This document shows positions 1 through 10,092 of a DNA stretch of 21,623 nucleotides, one piece after another. The translations under genes were made by a program, and so were the position numbers. The stretch is from Ministeria vibrans ATCC 50519. Lineage: Eukaryota; Opisthokonta; Filasterea. The stretch is taken from assembly GCA_943704425.1 (NCBI GenBank), contig CALSCP010001443.1, positions 82,804 to 104,426 on the forward strand, written 5' to 3'. The notes beneath the pieces were generated by a model. The model was given only the letters and a program-made list of their open reading frames with translations. It had not been told where the DNA came from and did no database searches. Numbering within the stretch: the first letter of the stretch is position 1; each line of letters begins with the position of its first letter.

Positions 1-177
1 GCGCTGACAAGTGCACCATCGTCGGGCGTGACTCTCACTGAGCTCAAGGAGTGGGGTGACGACGAGTCGGGTGCGCCTGCCGCTCATACACTCGCCGCCC
101 TCTGCATCAGTGCCGATGCCACGACCGTCGTGTCCGGTGCTGACGACGGCTCCTTTTCCGTCTGGCTCGTCGAATGA
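1..177 (+). CDS. C-terminal end of a WD40-repeat-like protein (5' end outside window)
   Basis: Frame 1 is open from the first base to a TGA at 175-177, giving 58 residues. The end reads TVVSGADDGSFSVWLVE, the usual shape of a last WD40 blade (S-G-x-D-D-G-S-x-x-V-W). The preceding stretch AAHTLAALCISADATT fits the first strands of that blade. WD40 propellers are protein-interaction scaffolds, and no specific role can be given from one blade. The gene is convergent with the exchanger-like gene whose stop lies at 306. The 178-305 spacer is AT-rich with TAA runs. A weaker alternative is any other beta-propeller protein. Confidence 0.6.
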   Translation, partial: ALTSAPSSGVTLTELKEWGDDESGAPAAHTLAALCISADATTVVSGADDGSFSVWLVE

Positions 178-305
178 CATTAAAAATAATTTCTTACGTT
201 TTTTTATTACAATAGTAAAAATATAATAATAACAATAATTATAATAATAATAATAAAAATTATATTATGATAATATTGATAATAAAGAATGATACACAGT
301 TTGTT
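178..305. other. Convergent AT-rich spacer with TAA/ATA runs
   Basis: This holds the 3' ends of the WD40-like gene (+) and the exchanger-like gene (-). It is almost pure A/T with short TAA/ATA runs. Several AATAAA-like strings occur, but none can be singled out as the poly(A) signal. Confidence 0.6.
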
Positions 306-2893
306 CTAGCATTGTGGAGGCATTAGAAGCGCAAATTGATTGGTTTCAAGGAGACACACAACGAGGAGAAAGAGGATAAAAAGCGCAATGTACACAGGCG
401 CAACACTACGCTTGAGCAAACAATCACTCAGCGCCACTGAAAATCCCCAAAAGATGGTCTGTAGAGGAAACATCAATAAAAATTAATAATAATAAAATCA
501 AGTGAGACGGCTTACCATTGTGAAGAGAACGAGTGGAGTATAGTAGAGGCCGGTAGAGAGGACGACAGCAGGGGATGGAAGGGCGGCATTGATGAGCCAG
601 AGAGGCGCAATTCCGAGGGAGAGAGAGACGAGACCGGTGGCAAGATGAGATGAAATGGCAGCATCGATGGCATAGCCACGACGGACAAGGAAAAGGGCGG
701 CGGAAATGGAGGGGAGAGAGACGGCGAGGGCGCCTGGGAGCACGCCCATGATTGACGGAGGAATACTGAGAGACGTGGAAATGGCGAGCAGCGCCAAGGT
801 AAGAACATACGAAAGCGCCGTGACCCACGCTGTGCTTGCCACCATCGCCACGCTGATCCATCTTCCTCTACAATATTAATTATAATTGAAAACACCGAGT
901 TTAAGAAAAAGCGGGGGGAGGGTGTTTTTTTGTTTGTTTTGAGTGGTCATGTGTTTTTTTCGTACGATCTCCAATGAGGTCGGGTGCAGTTGGGAATAGT
1001 GAAGGCAAAGAGAAGCGTTGCGGGAAGGAGAAGGAGCCAGAAGATAAAGCGAAGGGAGTCTGTGAGGGAAAGCGAGTAGAGCGACGACGCGTCGTAGGGC
1101 TGTGCACTTGTGTTGAGCAGTGTGACGCCCTCGCTCTTTGAGGTTCCAGTGCCAGCTAGGTCATGATCAGAGATTCTTGGGCCTTTCATGAGGAAGCGCG
1201 ACACCACAAAGCGACTGTGTTCGTCAACAAACAATTCCAGGAGAATACGTTTGATGGCTGTCCAGCGGTGCACGGGACGATGGGGCGGCAGTAACATGTG
1301 CCACGCGATGGCCTGTGCCGTGTCGCGCACTGTGCGTCGCTCGGCTGTGAGACGTCCTTCGTCGTTGAAGCACTCGTCGTAATTCTCCAGGGTGTCTTCT
1401 CGCTCAATCATGTCCACACGCGAGTTGTCAAGTGTCTGTGCTCTGGCCGTCCCTGCTCTCGTCGATGGAGCGACACGATTGGGCTTGGTGCCGTGGTCCT
1501 CTGGCCTCTTCTTTTTGGCCTGTTTGCGTGGCGATCGTAGACGCAGGTCAGCTGCAGGACTCACAGCCTCCGATTCGACGCTGTCATACGAGCGTGAGCT
1601 GGCCGACGAGGCATTATGATCACTGATACTCTCATAGTGAGGACTTTCGATTAATTTGGTACAGCGAGGACTCTCGTAAACCACGGGTGAGGGTCGGCCG
1701 GGCACTGCATGCGCAGCCGACAATGTTCCAAGCGACAGGTCCGCACGCGACAGCTGTTGTTGTACGGCGTTGACAATGTTGTTTCGCAACGGCAAGCGGG
1801 ATGCCGTCGGTGAGTGCATTGCCATGTAGACGGGCGAGGCGACAATATTGGTAAGGGGTTGCACTGAGAGCGTTGAGGGCATCTGCAACGGCGTGCTGGT
1901 GCCCACCGNNNNNNNNNNNNNNNNNNNNNNNNNNNNNNNNNNNNNNNNNNNNNNNNNNNNNNNNNNNNNNNNNNNNNNNNNNNNNNNNNNNNNNNNNNNN
2001 NNNNNNNNNNNNNNNNNNNNNNNNNNNNNNNNNNNNNNNNNNNNNNNNNNNNNNNNNNNAAATGGTGAGCCCTTGCAGTTCTCGAGCGCATACATGGTCG
2101 TGCGCGCTTCACGAGTGCACCCGTGGGTTAGTGCAATCGATCCGAGATACGTGGGATAAACAAGAAGAAGAGGGAGACGCCAGAGCCAAGTGGTCTAAGC
2201 CGGTATGAAGGAGACGAGAGAAAAAGAAATTAATAATAATAATAAAATTATTATTATTATTATTATTGATAATCAATCAATCAACGACATCCCGCAAACG
2301 TTAACGGTCGCAATGTATTCTTCACCTCCCAAAGCAGGGCGGCCGCCAGCGCCACAAGGCTAATGCAGAGTGCAACAACATCCCGTCCAATGCGTGCAGA
2401 GAGCTCCAGGCGGTAGGAGGCCGTCGCGGCGAGGGCACACAGCGCAGGCAAGGCGAGAAATCGGAACCCGGCGGCGCCCACAGCCGTGCCCACGCCCAGG
2501 TCGACGGCGCCAGAGGCAAACATGGACACAAACAGAATGGAGAGCTCTGCGAGAGCCCCGGCAAACGCCATGACGGTCACACCACCGAAATCAAATCCCT
2601 TTTATAAAAAATCGATCGATCGAGCGCGGAATTTGAAAAATGAAAAAAAAATGAGCAAGAGACTTTGAAAGTCAGAAAAGACGTAACAGAATGGAGCATA
2701 CAAGGTTGAGACGAGTGGCGATTGCATCGGCGGCAGGCAGAAGGTAACTTTCGACGCAGAGTGTCATTGCGAGCGAAGACCACACGAAGACGACAACGAG
2801 CCCAGCGAGCCCTGCTGCCGACGCCGTCTCCTCAGGTAGGCCCCACAGACCGCCGTTTGGGATCCATGCTGTGCAGTTTAGCGTTGTGTTCAT
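306..2893 (-). CDS. K+-dependent Na+/Ca2+ exchanger-like (SLC24/CaCA family) membrane protein with degenerate alpha repeats
   Basis: Five coding exons on the minus strand: 2893-2702, 2598-2326, 2194-966, 867-516 and 458-306 (stop TAG), joining in frame to about 732 residues if the gap length is right. CaCA exchangers swap Na+ (and K+) for Ca2+ across membranes. Order: first helices and alpha-1 repeat (GGVTVMAFAGALAELS, then DLGVGTAVGAAGF), a long Ser/Arg-rich cytoplasmic loop interrupted by 151 N, then alpha-2 (IMGVLPGALAVSLPS ... RRGYAIDAAISS) and a last helix ending LLMPPQC, much like the NCKX C-terminus (LPMC). The acidic residue of alpha-1 is kept, but the Asp of the alpha-2 GTSxPD motif is Ser and the GSNVFD motif reads ATGLVS, so ordinary Ca2+ exchange is doubtful. 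A polypyrimidine CAG acceptor ends three bases before the ATG, so an upstream exon exists. The family call is firm; the activity is unknown. Confidence 0.82.
1909..2059. other. Assembly gap (151 N) inside exon 3 of the exchanger-like gene
   Basis: A run of N interrupts the cytoplasmic-loop exon. The reading frames on both sides agree at this gap length, but the true length may differ, so residue numbers downstream of the gap are provisional. Confidence 0.99.
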
Positions 2894-2896
2894 GGC

Positions 2897-3018
2897 CTGC
2901 GAAGGAAAAAAAAATTGAGAATTATCCGAAATCGCCAGGTGTCACCAGTGTGGTGAAAGTCAGAAGGCAATCAGAATTCAAAGCATGCAAGACGCCAGAT
3001 GTGCTCATGATCACTCAC
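2897..3018 (-). other. Probable 5' intron of the exchanger-like gene
   Basis: On the minus strand a strong donor (GTGAGT, 3018-3013) and a strong acceptor (nine T, CC, TTCGCAG, ending at 2897) bound a 122-nt candidate intron immediately before the ATG at 2893-2891. The upstream exon may be untranslated. A coding upstream exon is possible too, but the best-looking reading there (KEFRYSCVNDALFDY) does not join in frame to the ATG. Confidence 0.5.
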
Positions 3019-3019
3019 G

Positions 3020-3136
3020 ATAGTCAAACAGTGCGTCGTTGACACACGAGTAGCGAAACTCCTTTGAGTGATTGTCCTGAGTCTTAAACTTTGAGTGAAC
3101 TCTCAAATTTCAATCACTCCGTCACTCTTTTTAACA
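3020..3136. promoter_or_regulatory. Compact divergent promoter, exchanger-like gene / PEP synthase
   Basis: Only about 117 bp separate the putative leader exon of the minus-strand exchanger-like gene from the ATG of PEP synthase, so the two must share or overlap promoters. The stretch 3057-3121 contains several GAGTGA/CACTC-type short repeats. No TATA box is obvious. Confidence 0.4.
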
Positions 3137-4152
3137 ATGTCGATGAAATACGTGCGATTTTTCAAGGAGCTTTGCAACAAGGACGTTCCCCTTGTAGGTG
3201 GCAAGGGTGCCAGGTGAGGGGTGGTGTGCAGACGTGTTGTGTGTTTCCTTTTGCTTCTTCTCGATTCTCGCACTCGCAACGAAACATCTCGCACTTCCCC
3301 ACTTTCGTCATCTGCGCACTTTATTCAGAAAACGGTGGGTATCCCTTGACTGTGTGTGCTACTGCAGTCGCCATGCCGCCCCACTGGTTCCTGTTTCCGC
3401 TGTAGTAGTGTCATAATTCATAATTCCTGAGTCTCTTGTTTTCCTCCACACAATGCACCGTGATGCAAAGCAGTGCCAACTCCCGGTGTCTCGTTATCCC
3501 TGCATGATGTATCACAAAGATGAGCTTTTAGCACCCGTAAACAGTAGTTCAGATGACTACGCTTTGCGTTTTTTGGTCTATTGTATTATATCACACTAAT
3601 GCAATATTAATTTTTCGTTTCCTTCAGTCTCGGCGAGATGTACGTAGAGCTTGCGTCTAAGGGTGTACGTGTACCAAACGGCTTTGCTGTGACAGCGGTT
3701 GCCTTCAAGGAGCTGATCAAGACGACGGGTGCAGAGGAGAAACTCCGCGCGGCCCTTGCAGGGGTCGATGGCAGCGACATCCACAAGTTGGAGGAGGCTG
3801 GACGCACTTGTCGCGACATTGTGTACACTGCGGGGCTCACCCCTGAGATTCGCAATGAGGTTATTCAGGCATACCGTCAGTTGGTGGAAGAGTATGGACC
3901 GACGTTGTCAGTTGCGGTGCGGTCGTCGGCCACTGCGGAAGATTTGCCCAACGCGAGCTTTGCGGGTCAACACGACTCCTACCTCAATGTTCATGGCGAA
4001 GCAATGCTCATTGACGCTGTGGCGCGTTGCAACGCCTCGCTTTTTACCGACCGCGCTATTGCCTATCGCATCGAACACAAGTTTAATCATTTTGAGGTAC
4101 GAGAGCAACAAACGACTATGTCAGCGGGTGATCATGAGTCGAAGGAGTATTT

Positions 4153-4183
<31 letters not shown>

Positions 4184-5831
4184 ATTAATAATTATTATAA
4201 TAATAATCATTAATTATTTGTTTTATTAGGTGTTCATGTCGGTGTGTGTGATGAAAATGGTGCGATCGGACCTGGCCAGCGCCGGTGTCATGTTTACCAT
4301 TGACACCGAAACGGGTCATAAGGACATTGTCTTCATCACAGGCTGTTACGGTCTCGGTGAGAACGTTGTCCAAGGACAGGCAAGAATGATGATAATTATA
4401 AATAATTAATAGAAATAAAAGAACTTATGTATTGTAATTAACTCTGTAGGTGGACACGGATGAGTTTTACGTGCACAAACCGACGTTTATCGAGGGAAAA
4501 CGGTGTGTGTTGCGACGGTCGCTGGGTCGCAAGCAAATGACCATGGTCTACACCAAAGGCTCGACGCGCTCGCCTGTGGTGAACCAGCCGACGCCGCGCG
4601 ATGACCGCAAGCGCTTTTGTCTCGCCGACCAAGAGGTCCTTGAGCTTGCCGACTATGGCATCAAGATTGAAGCACACTATACGGAGCGTGCAGGCGAAAG
4701 CCGACCCATGGACATTGAGTGGGCCAAGGACGGACTCGACGGCCTACTATACATTGTGCAGGCGCGCCCCGAGACGGTGGCGAGCCAGCGGTCGAGTGTG
4801 ATGCTGCACGAGGTGGCCGTGGACTCGAGCGGGCACACCCCAGTTGTGACAGGACGCGCTGTGGGAGCACAGTGTGTCACGGGTGCAGTGCGTGTGGTTA
4901 AGAATGCGAGCGAACTGTCCAACTTTCGCGCCGGGGAAATTCTTGTCTCGGACACAACCACCCCCGACTGGGGTCCTGTCATGGCCACAGCCGCTGCCAT
5001 TGTGTGCAATCGTGGCGGACGCACGTGTCACGCAGCCATTGTGGCTCGCGAACTGGGCATTCCTGCTGTTGTTGGCGCTGAGACGGCAACAGTCGATCTC
5101 AAGACAGGCGACGAAGTGAGCGATTATACTAATAATAATAATAATGATTATTCTTATTATTATTGTTAATCTTGTATTATTACGTGATGTAGGTAACTGT
5201 GTCATGCGCCGAGGGCGATCAAGGACGTGTTTACAAGGGACGAGTTGTGTCGACGACAACAACCACGAACCTGACGTCGCTACCACGGCCACAGTTCACG
5301 GAAGTCATGGTCAATGTGGGCAATCCCGAGATTGCATTTCAGGTCAGCATGCTCCCTTGCGCTGGTGTTGGCCTTGCTCGCATGGAATTTATTATTACCA
5401 ACTACATCAAGGTGCGTAACTTAATTTTAAGAGACGTAAACGCAATGATAATAACAATCGTAATAATGAATTTGGCTAGATTCATCCGCTCGCTTTGTTG
5501 CATCCGAACGAGTACGAAACGACTATTTTTATGACGATTACTATTGACACATAATGTAGCATCAAGAACAGCGTCGAGAAGGAGCAAGTCAAGTCCTTGC
5601 TTGCGCCATATCACCAGGATGGTCGTGCCTACTTTATTGAGCGACTTGGAGAAGGCATCGGAACCATCGCCGCTGCTTTTTATCCGCGTCCCGTTGTCGT
5701 GCGTCTGTCTGATTTTAAGACAAACGAGTATGGCTCGCTGTTAGGCGGCTCTGCCTATGAGCCAAACGAAGAGGTATTTTCGATGTTATAATAAGAAAAA
5801 TAACAATAGAAGATCGAGAGCTGTACGCAGA

Positions 5832-5879
<48 letters not shown>

Positions 5880-6595
5880 TTATATATAATATAAATAATA
5901 ATTCGTTTTATATAATTCCGTAGAATCCCATGTTGGGCTGGCGAGGCGCATCGCGCTATGCCCATCCGGGCTATGTGGATGGCTTTCAGCTGGAATGCGA
6001 GGCGTTGGCCCGTGTTCGTAACGACATGGGCCTGACCAATGTGCGAGTAATGGTTCCGTTCTGCCGTCGCATCGATGAGGCGAAATTGGTAATGAATAAT
6101 AATAATATTTTATTATTATAATTATTATTGTTGTTGTGTTATACGTACGTACGTACGACAACATAGGTGCTGGAAACGATGAACAAATTTGGGTTAGGCC
6201 GGGGGGTTAACGGACTGCAGGTGTATGTCATGTGTGAGATTCCGGCCAATGTGATTTTGATTGATCGCTTTGCGGAGCTCTTTGATGGATTCTCAATTGG
6301 CTCGAATGACTTGACGCAACTGACGTTGGGCGTGGACCGAGACAGTGAACGCGTTGCATTTGAGTTTGACGAGCGCGACCCGGCCGTCATTGAGATGATG
6401 CGCCTCGCCGTGCAAGGGGCCAAGCGGAACAAGCGGCACTCAGGCATCTGTGGCCAGGCACCCAGCGACTACCCTGAGATTGCGACTCAGCTGGTCTCGT
6501 GGGGCATCGATTCAGTGTCTGTCACACCCGACCGTGTCCTCCAGACCATCCGCATTGTGCTTGACGCCGAAAGAGCCCTTGTCGCCAAAACTTGA
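3137..6595 (+). CDS. ppsA: Phosphoenolpyruvate synthase (pyruvate, water dikinase), 9 exons
   Basis: Exons 3137-3213, 3628-4096, 4230-4379, 4450-5115, 5193-5411, 5480-5511, 5560-5773, 5924-6088 and 6167-6595 join in frame to 806 residues, against 792 in E. coli PpsA. The enzyme makes PEP from pyruvate, ATP and water, giving AMP and phosphate, at the entry to gluconeogenesis. The N-terminal ATP-grasp part is recognisable ([39 protein letters not shown]). The phosphohistidine domain has [20 protein letters not shown], with His426 as the catalytic histidine. The C-terminal PEP-binding barrel has [20 protein letters not shown] and [10 protein letters not shown], with Cys759 at the position of the conserved catalytic cysteine. 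All active-site motifs look intact. Intron 3 is GC-AG and exon 6 is only 32 nt. PPDK is a less likely identity because the motifs and length follow PpsA. AATAAA occurs at 6651. Confidence 0.95.
3214..3627 (+). other. Long first intron of PEP synthase
   Basis: At 414 nt this is the longest intron modelled in the window and, unlike most others, is not filled with TAA or TG repeats. The donor is CAG|GTGAGG and the acceptor is TTCCTTCAG. I looked for box C/D snoRNA and tRNA patterns inside it and found nothing convincing. Confidence 0.75.
4380..4449 (+). other. GC-AG intron in PEP synthase
   Basis: The exon ends GGACAG and the intron begins GCAAGA, the classic GC donor context. No GT donor nearby would preserve [18 protein letters not shown], which matches the conserved PpsA sequence across the junction. 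The intron is 70 nt, phase 0, with acceptor CTCTGTAG. Confidence 0.85.
5833..5879 (+). repeat. (AAT)n trinucleotide run in intron 7 of PEP synthase
   Basis: About fifteen near-perfect AAT units lie inside the 150-nt intron 5774-5923. It is the longest pure run among many shorter TAA/TTA tracts in introns and spacers of this window. Confidence 0.9.
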
Positions 6596-6787
6596 ACGAA
6601 TGAATTATTCCTGTTTGCTTTGTGTTTGGTTGTTGTTGCTGCTGAATAGCAATAAAAATATAATAATAATTATAATACTTTTTGATCCTGTAATATTTTC
6701 CTATTGTTCTCTTAATTATTGACATTGAGTACAACACTATATTCTCTATTAACTTCTCTGATTAATAGAGTTCAGCTGTGTGAATTT
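6596..6787. other. Convergent spacer, PEP synthase / ALG9
   Basis: This is the 3' end of PEP synthase (+) facing the 3' end of ALG9 (-). AATAAA at 6651-6656, 56 nt past the PEP synthase stop, is a reasonable poly(A) signal for the plus strand. The rest is AT-rich and unremarkable. Confidence 0.5.
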
Positions 6788-9122
6788 TTACAGGGCACGC
6801 TTCTTGTTTTTGAGTAAAACATAGTCGACAAAGCGGGCTTGCTGGGAACGCAAGAAGGGCACATAGAGGGCGCGGTGGAGAGCAGGCGTAGCCTCGGGGT
6901 CGAGAAAGGATGCGGCAAAGACGCGCTCCCATTGGGCCGTGTCGGCGGCATAGCGGGGTTCTAAGGCTGTCGTGCGTGTGCGGTCGACATCCACCAAATA
7001 GTCACACTCTTCCAAGGGGGTGTAGCGGTCGCGTTCTTCGCGATTCTCGTCGTTGAAATTAAGACGGACGACGTGGGATGCTGAACGGCCTTTGAGAAAG
7101 GGCTGCGGAAGCTGAGCGCGGAATTCAGACTCGACAAAGGATAGTTGAACACTGGGCGGAAAAAGAAAATGAAACGGTGAAGAAAGCATGGAGATGTAAG
7201 AGTTCGTACGACGCGTCGTTGGGAAGGAAAAAGGAGGAGGGAAAACGGTGCCATTCACGCCCAACGCAGAGAGTGAGAGGCGAGTCCGGAGAGAGAGTGT
7301 GCGTTGGCAGAGTGGTGCGCGCAAAGTGATCATACACATTCAGCGGTGCCCGATAGTTCTGGAGGAGGGAAAGATTGTCAGAATGAAGAGGGTGTGTTGC
7401 GTACCTCGACAAGAGCAGAGGTGCGAGAGAGCGAAAGGACGACAAAGACGGCCACACACGCCCATGAGATGTAGGCGGCGAGTCCGTTGACGCGTGCAAT
7501 AGTGCGTTCCTTTGCAGCACCATCGTCACTGTGGTGAGCGGAACGACGGTAAAGAAGAAGGGCGGCGGTGCGATCAAGGGCATAGAGCGACACAGCACCG
7601 ACCAGAGAGAAGAGTGGGTAGACGGTGTAAAGGAAGCGCTCTTCCTTGTGCGGCTGGTGGAAGAAAATTGCAATCCTACACACAAGGGAGAGAGTGAGAG
7701 ACGCAAGAGAAAGCGGTTTAAACAGTAGATACGTACCAGACAAAGAGGGGTGTGAGAAGGACAAGGAGACGATGCGAAGTCATGTGGAACGTGTGGAGCA
7801 TGACCACTTCGTAGGGAGCACGAGCGGCGAGTACCAATAGAAGCTGAAAAAAAAGGGTGAGAGAGAACTACGGAAAAAAGAGGGGGAGCGTACAACGGAG
7901 AAGGGGGCGAAGAGAGCAAGGGGGAAGACAACGTTGTAGTTGAGGAGGCCGTTGAGGAGGTAGAAAGAGAGAGGCGCTGTGCCGTAGAGGTCGGGGCCGT
8001 TGGGAGAGAAGACGTTGTACAGAACAATGTTAAGGGGTGCGATGGTGAAGCGATTGTAGAAGAACGAGTCGATGGCGATGAGGGGAATCTGTGAAAGGGT
8101 CGGAAATCGATGAGTATGTTAAAGCGACTGCCTTTTGTTTTGTTTTTGTTTTTTGGTACGGCAATGACAAGGAGTGCAATGAAGCAGGTGCGGACAAAGA
8201 AGAAAAAACGACGGCGCACAATGAGTTGGTCAAGAGCGAGGGGAAGGCCCACGGCTGCGGCAAAGGGCCAGGCAACGAGAGCGGCAATTGCGACGGCAAA
8301 GATGGCCATGGAAGGTCGTTGGCGCAGTTGGAAGGCAACCAGCAAGGCGGTAGTGCCAATAGTGAAGGAAGAAGGAAGAAAGCTGGAGCCGGCAAAGAAC
8401 ATGCCCGGACTGAAGAGTTGAAAGACAAGAAAGAACACGCCAATGGTGCTGTGGTAGAAGGAGGGCCGAAATGGATTAGAATGGAGATGGAAGTGAAGTG
8501 TGTGTGCGTGTGTGTGTAAGTATGTGTGTGTGTGTGTGTGTAAGTACGAGTATGTATGTATATATATATATGTGTGTGTGTAAGTATGTGTAAGTATGTG
8601 TGCAAGTGGAGAAGAGGTCGCGGTTACCGATTCATGCGCTGGACAAGGCTTGTGTAGAGGGCCGCTTCGCAGAGGGCGCAGGACAAGCCGATGGCACAGC
8701 GCACTCCGTAGAAGATGAGGTGCTTGGGGAGAGAAGGCGACGGGGTGAATAGAATGGAATGGATATGTCGGCATAGGTACTTCGTCGTCGACCAGGAAAG
8801 AGACGAGCTTGGCGACGAGGGCGTGCGGCACGAGATAAGCATACGAACGGAGGGCATACTGCGGCGAGTACTCCCACGTCTGGAAAGACTGTCCTTCGGG
8901 ACGCACAAGCCAATGCATAGGTTCCCAATAGTTGAAGGTCTCGTCACAGTCGGTGACGTACGTGACGACGGCCGCCAAGAGACGCACGACGAGGAGAGCG
9001 CGAAGAGCGACGGACAATTTCGGAACGTAACTTTCGTCACGCAAAATGTCAATGATCGGACTGTGAGACTCCACGTTGCCCCGCGCAGTCACGTTTCCAT
9101 CACTTGGTCCCCGGCGTTTCAT
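6788..9122 (-). CDS. ALG9: ALG9-type alpha-1,2-mannosyltransferase, 8 exons
   Basis: Exons on the minus strand: 9122-8781, 8722-8628, 8448-8160, 8088-7894, 7843-7737, 7675-7405, 7358-7210 and 7151-6788 join in frame to 603 residues, close to human ALG9 (611). ALG9 is an ER membrane enzyme that adds alpha-1,2-mannose from dolichol-P-mannose to the lipid-linked N-glycan precursor. Diagnostic stretches are CDETFNYWEP (luminal acidic pair Asp60-Glu61 of GT-C enzymes), FQTWEYSPQYALRSYAY, SSFLPSSFT, APLNIVLYNVFSPNGPDLYG, HQPHKEERFLYTVYPL and CVGREWHRFPSSFFLPND. Many hydrophobic helices are visible. I chose the ATG at 9122, directly before MKRRGPSDG; another in-frame ATG 48 nt upstream would add a hydrophobic 16-residue leader. 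Six of seven introns begin GTAC. PIGB and ALG12 relatives fit worse. Confidence 0.95.
8499..8606. repeat. TG/CA and TA microsatellite in ALG9 intron 2
   Basis: Mixed (TG)n, TAAGTATG and (TA)n units fill most of the 179-nt intron 8449-8627. This makes it the longest ALG9 intron; the others are 46-71 nt. Confidence 0.85.
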
Positions 9123-9231
9123 TGTACAAATAAAAATAGTGATCTGCAAAGCCAAAATAAAAATGCTCAAAAGTCATAACTCATCATACAAATATTGAAT
9201 TTTCCCATTGCTGTGTCTTTGAATAGGACTA
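9123..9231. promoter_or_regulatory. Divergent promoter region, ALG9 / small hypothetical gene
   Basis: 109 bp separate the two start codons, so both 5' regions overlap. It is AT-rich with no clear core-promoter motif. Confidence 0.4.
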
Positions 9232-9771
9232 ATGATTGCGGGATGGACTGTTGAACAGGAAAATGACTACAGAGAAGCGGTAGAAAAGCGCAATGCGGCC
9301 TGCAGTCGCAAAAGACCTCGAAGTTCGTCCGTAAGCGAGTCCGCCCTGATGGCAGCTGCAGAAGACCGGCCACGGACGCGACGAAGTACCACTAGCGGTG
9401 TGGATGCTGGGACAGCAGAAGAAGAGTTCGACGCAGGCCGGCGTGCGTCCAGTGGAGACGCAAGAGGAGCGATCGACCGCGACAAGGATGAAGGCGCCAA
9501 TTGGGTTGTCGAGTGCCGCGCCTGTGCACTTCCCTTGCTCGTGTCTGCCGCGGTGACGCATCACCGACAGTTTCATTCGAACGGACAAGCGGCTCCATCG
9601 AGAATGGAGACTCAGGTTACGCTGCAAACGCGTCAGCCGACCTGCCGTGCCCCCGTCATCAATGTGGAGACCATTCATGCTGAACGCGAAGATATTTGTG
9701 CACGCATACGCCAGAGACGCAAAGAACTAAGTGGCGAGCACGCGAGCGTTGACGGTGCCGACATATTGTAA
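9232..9771 (+). CDS. Hypothetical 179-residue protein with a C2H2-like zinc motif
   Basis: An intronless frame runs from an ATG to TAA, 179 residues, with base composition like neighbouring exons. I do not recognise the family. The N-terminus is a short charged helix (WTVEQENDYREAVEKR) followed by a basic stretch (SRKRPRSSS) that could be a nuclear localisation signal, then a low-complexity Ser/Arg/Asp region. The most structured part is CRACALPLLVSAAVTHHRQFH: Cys95, Cys98, His111 and His115 have the classical C-x2-C-x12-H-x3-H spacing, though the usual aromatic residue is missing. A basic helical C-terminus (REDICARIRQRRKEL) follows. It is divergent from ALG9 and convergent with the DUOXA gene. 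A nuclear or chromatin role is only inferred. Confidence 0.6.
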   Translation: MIAGWTVEQENDYREAVEKRNAACSRKRPRSSSVSESALMAAAEDRPRTRRSTTSGVDAGTAEEEFDAGRRASSGDARGAIDRDKDEGANWVVECRACALPLLVSAAVTHHRQFHSNGQAAPSRMETQVTLQTRQPTCRAPVINVETIHAEREDICARIRQRRKELSGEHASVDGADIL

Positions 9772-10092
9772 AAAGTTATTGCACTCTTTGTATAATAATA
9801 ATAATAATAATAATAAGTATAATTATGAGACGTTATTCTTTGTCGCAAAGCAGTTTGCAGTCAGCATTTCAGTAGGCAGTCAACGGTCAACACTCAAACA
9901 GTGAATATGCTGATAGCTGATGCCTCGTGGCAGATTGAAAGCTTGCATTTTGATTTGAGCTCGTGGAAGAAGATGGATTATTGCTTGACTATTGTTGTTG
10001 TCGTCGACATTGTAATAGAAAAAAATAATAATAATGTTTTTATTATTAGTATGATGATGAATATTAATGTTACTTCTCTCTCCCCTTCAAAG
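9772..10092. other. Convergent spacer with TAA runs
   Basis: 321 bp lie between the stop of the small hypothetical gene (+) and the stop of the DUOXA gene (-). A TAA run sits at 9792-9816 and a second AT-rich patch at about 10018-10070. Imperfect repeats of CAGT(C/T)A-type words occur at 9850-9900. No gene is visible. Confidence 0.5.

Noticed and set aside
3214-3627. snoRNA or other RNA gene in the long first intron of PEP synthase
   Set aside because: Words resembling C and D boxes occur (GTGATG, ATGATG, CTGA), but not in the right order, spacing or with a terminal stem.
3137-6595. Bacterial contamination as the source of PEP synthase
   Set aside because: Eight in-frame spliceosomal introns with the same donor style and AT repeats as neighbouring genes show it is part of this nuclear genome.
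7125-9170. A 681-codon open frame through ALG9 exons
   Set aside because: It reads through several introns, including the TG microsatellite (long His/Thr runs), and misses the conserved ALG9 sequence that the spliced exons restore. The length comes from lack of stops in GC-rich DNA.
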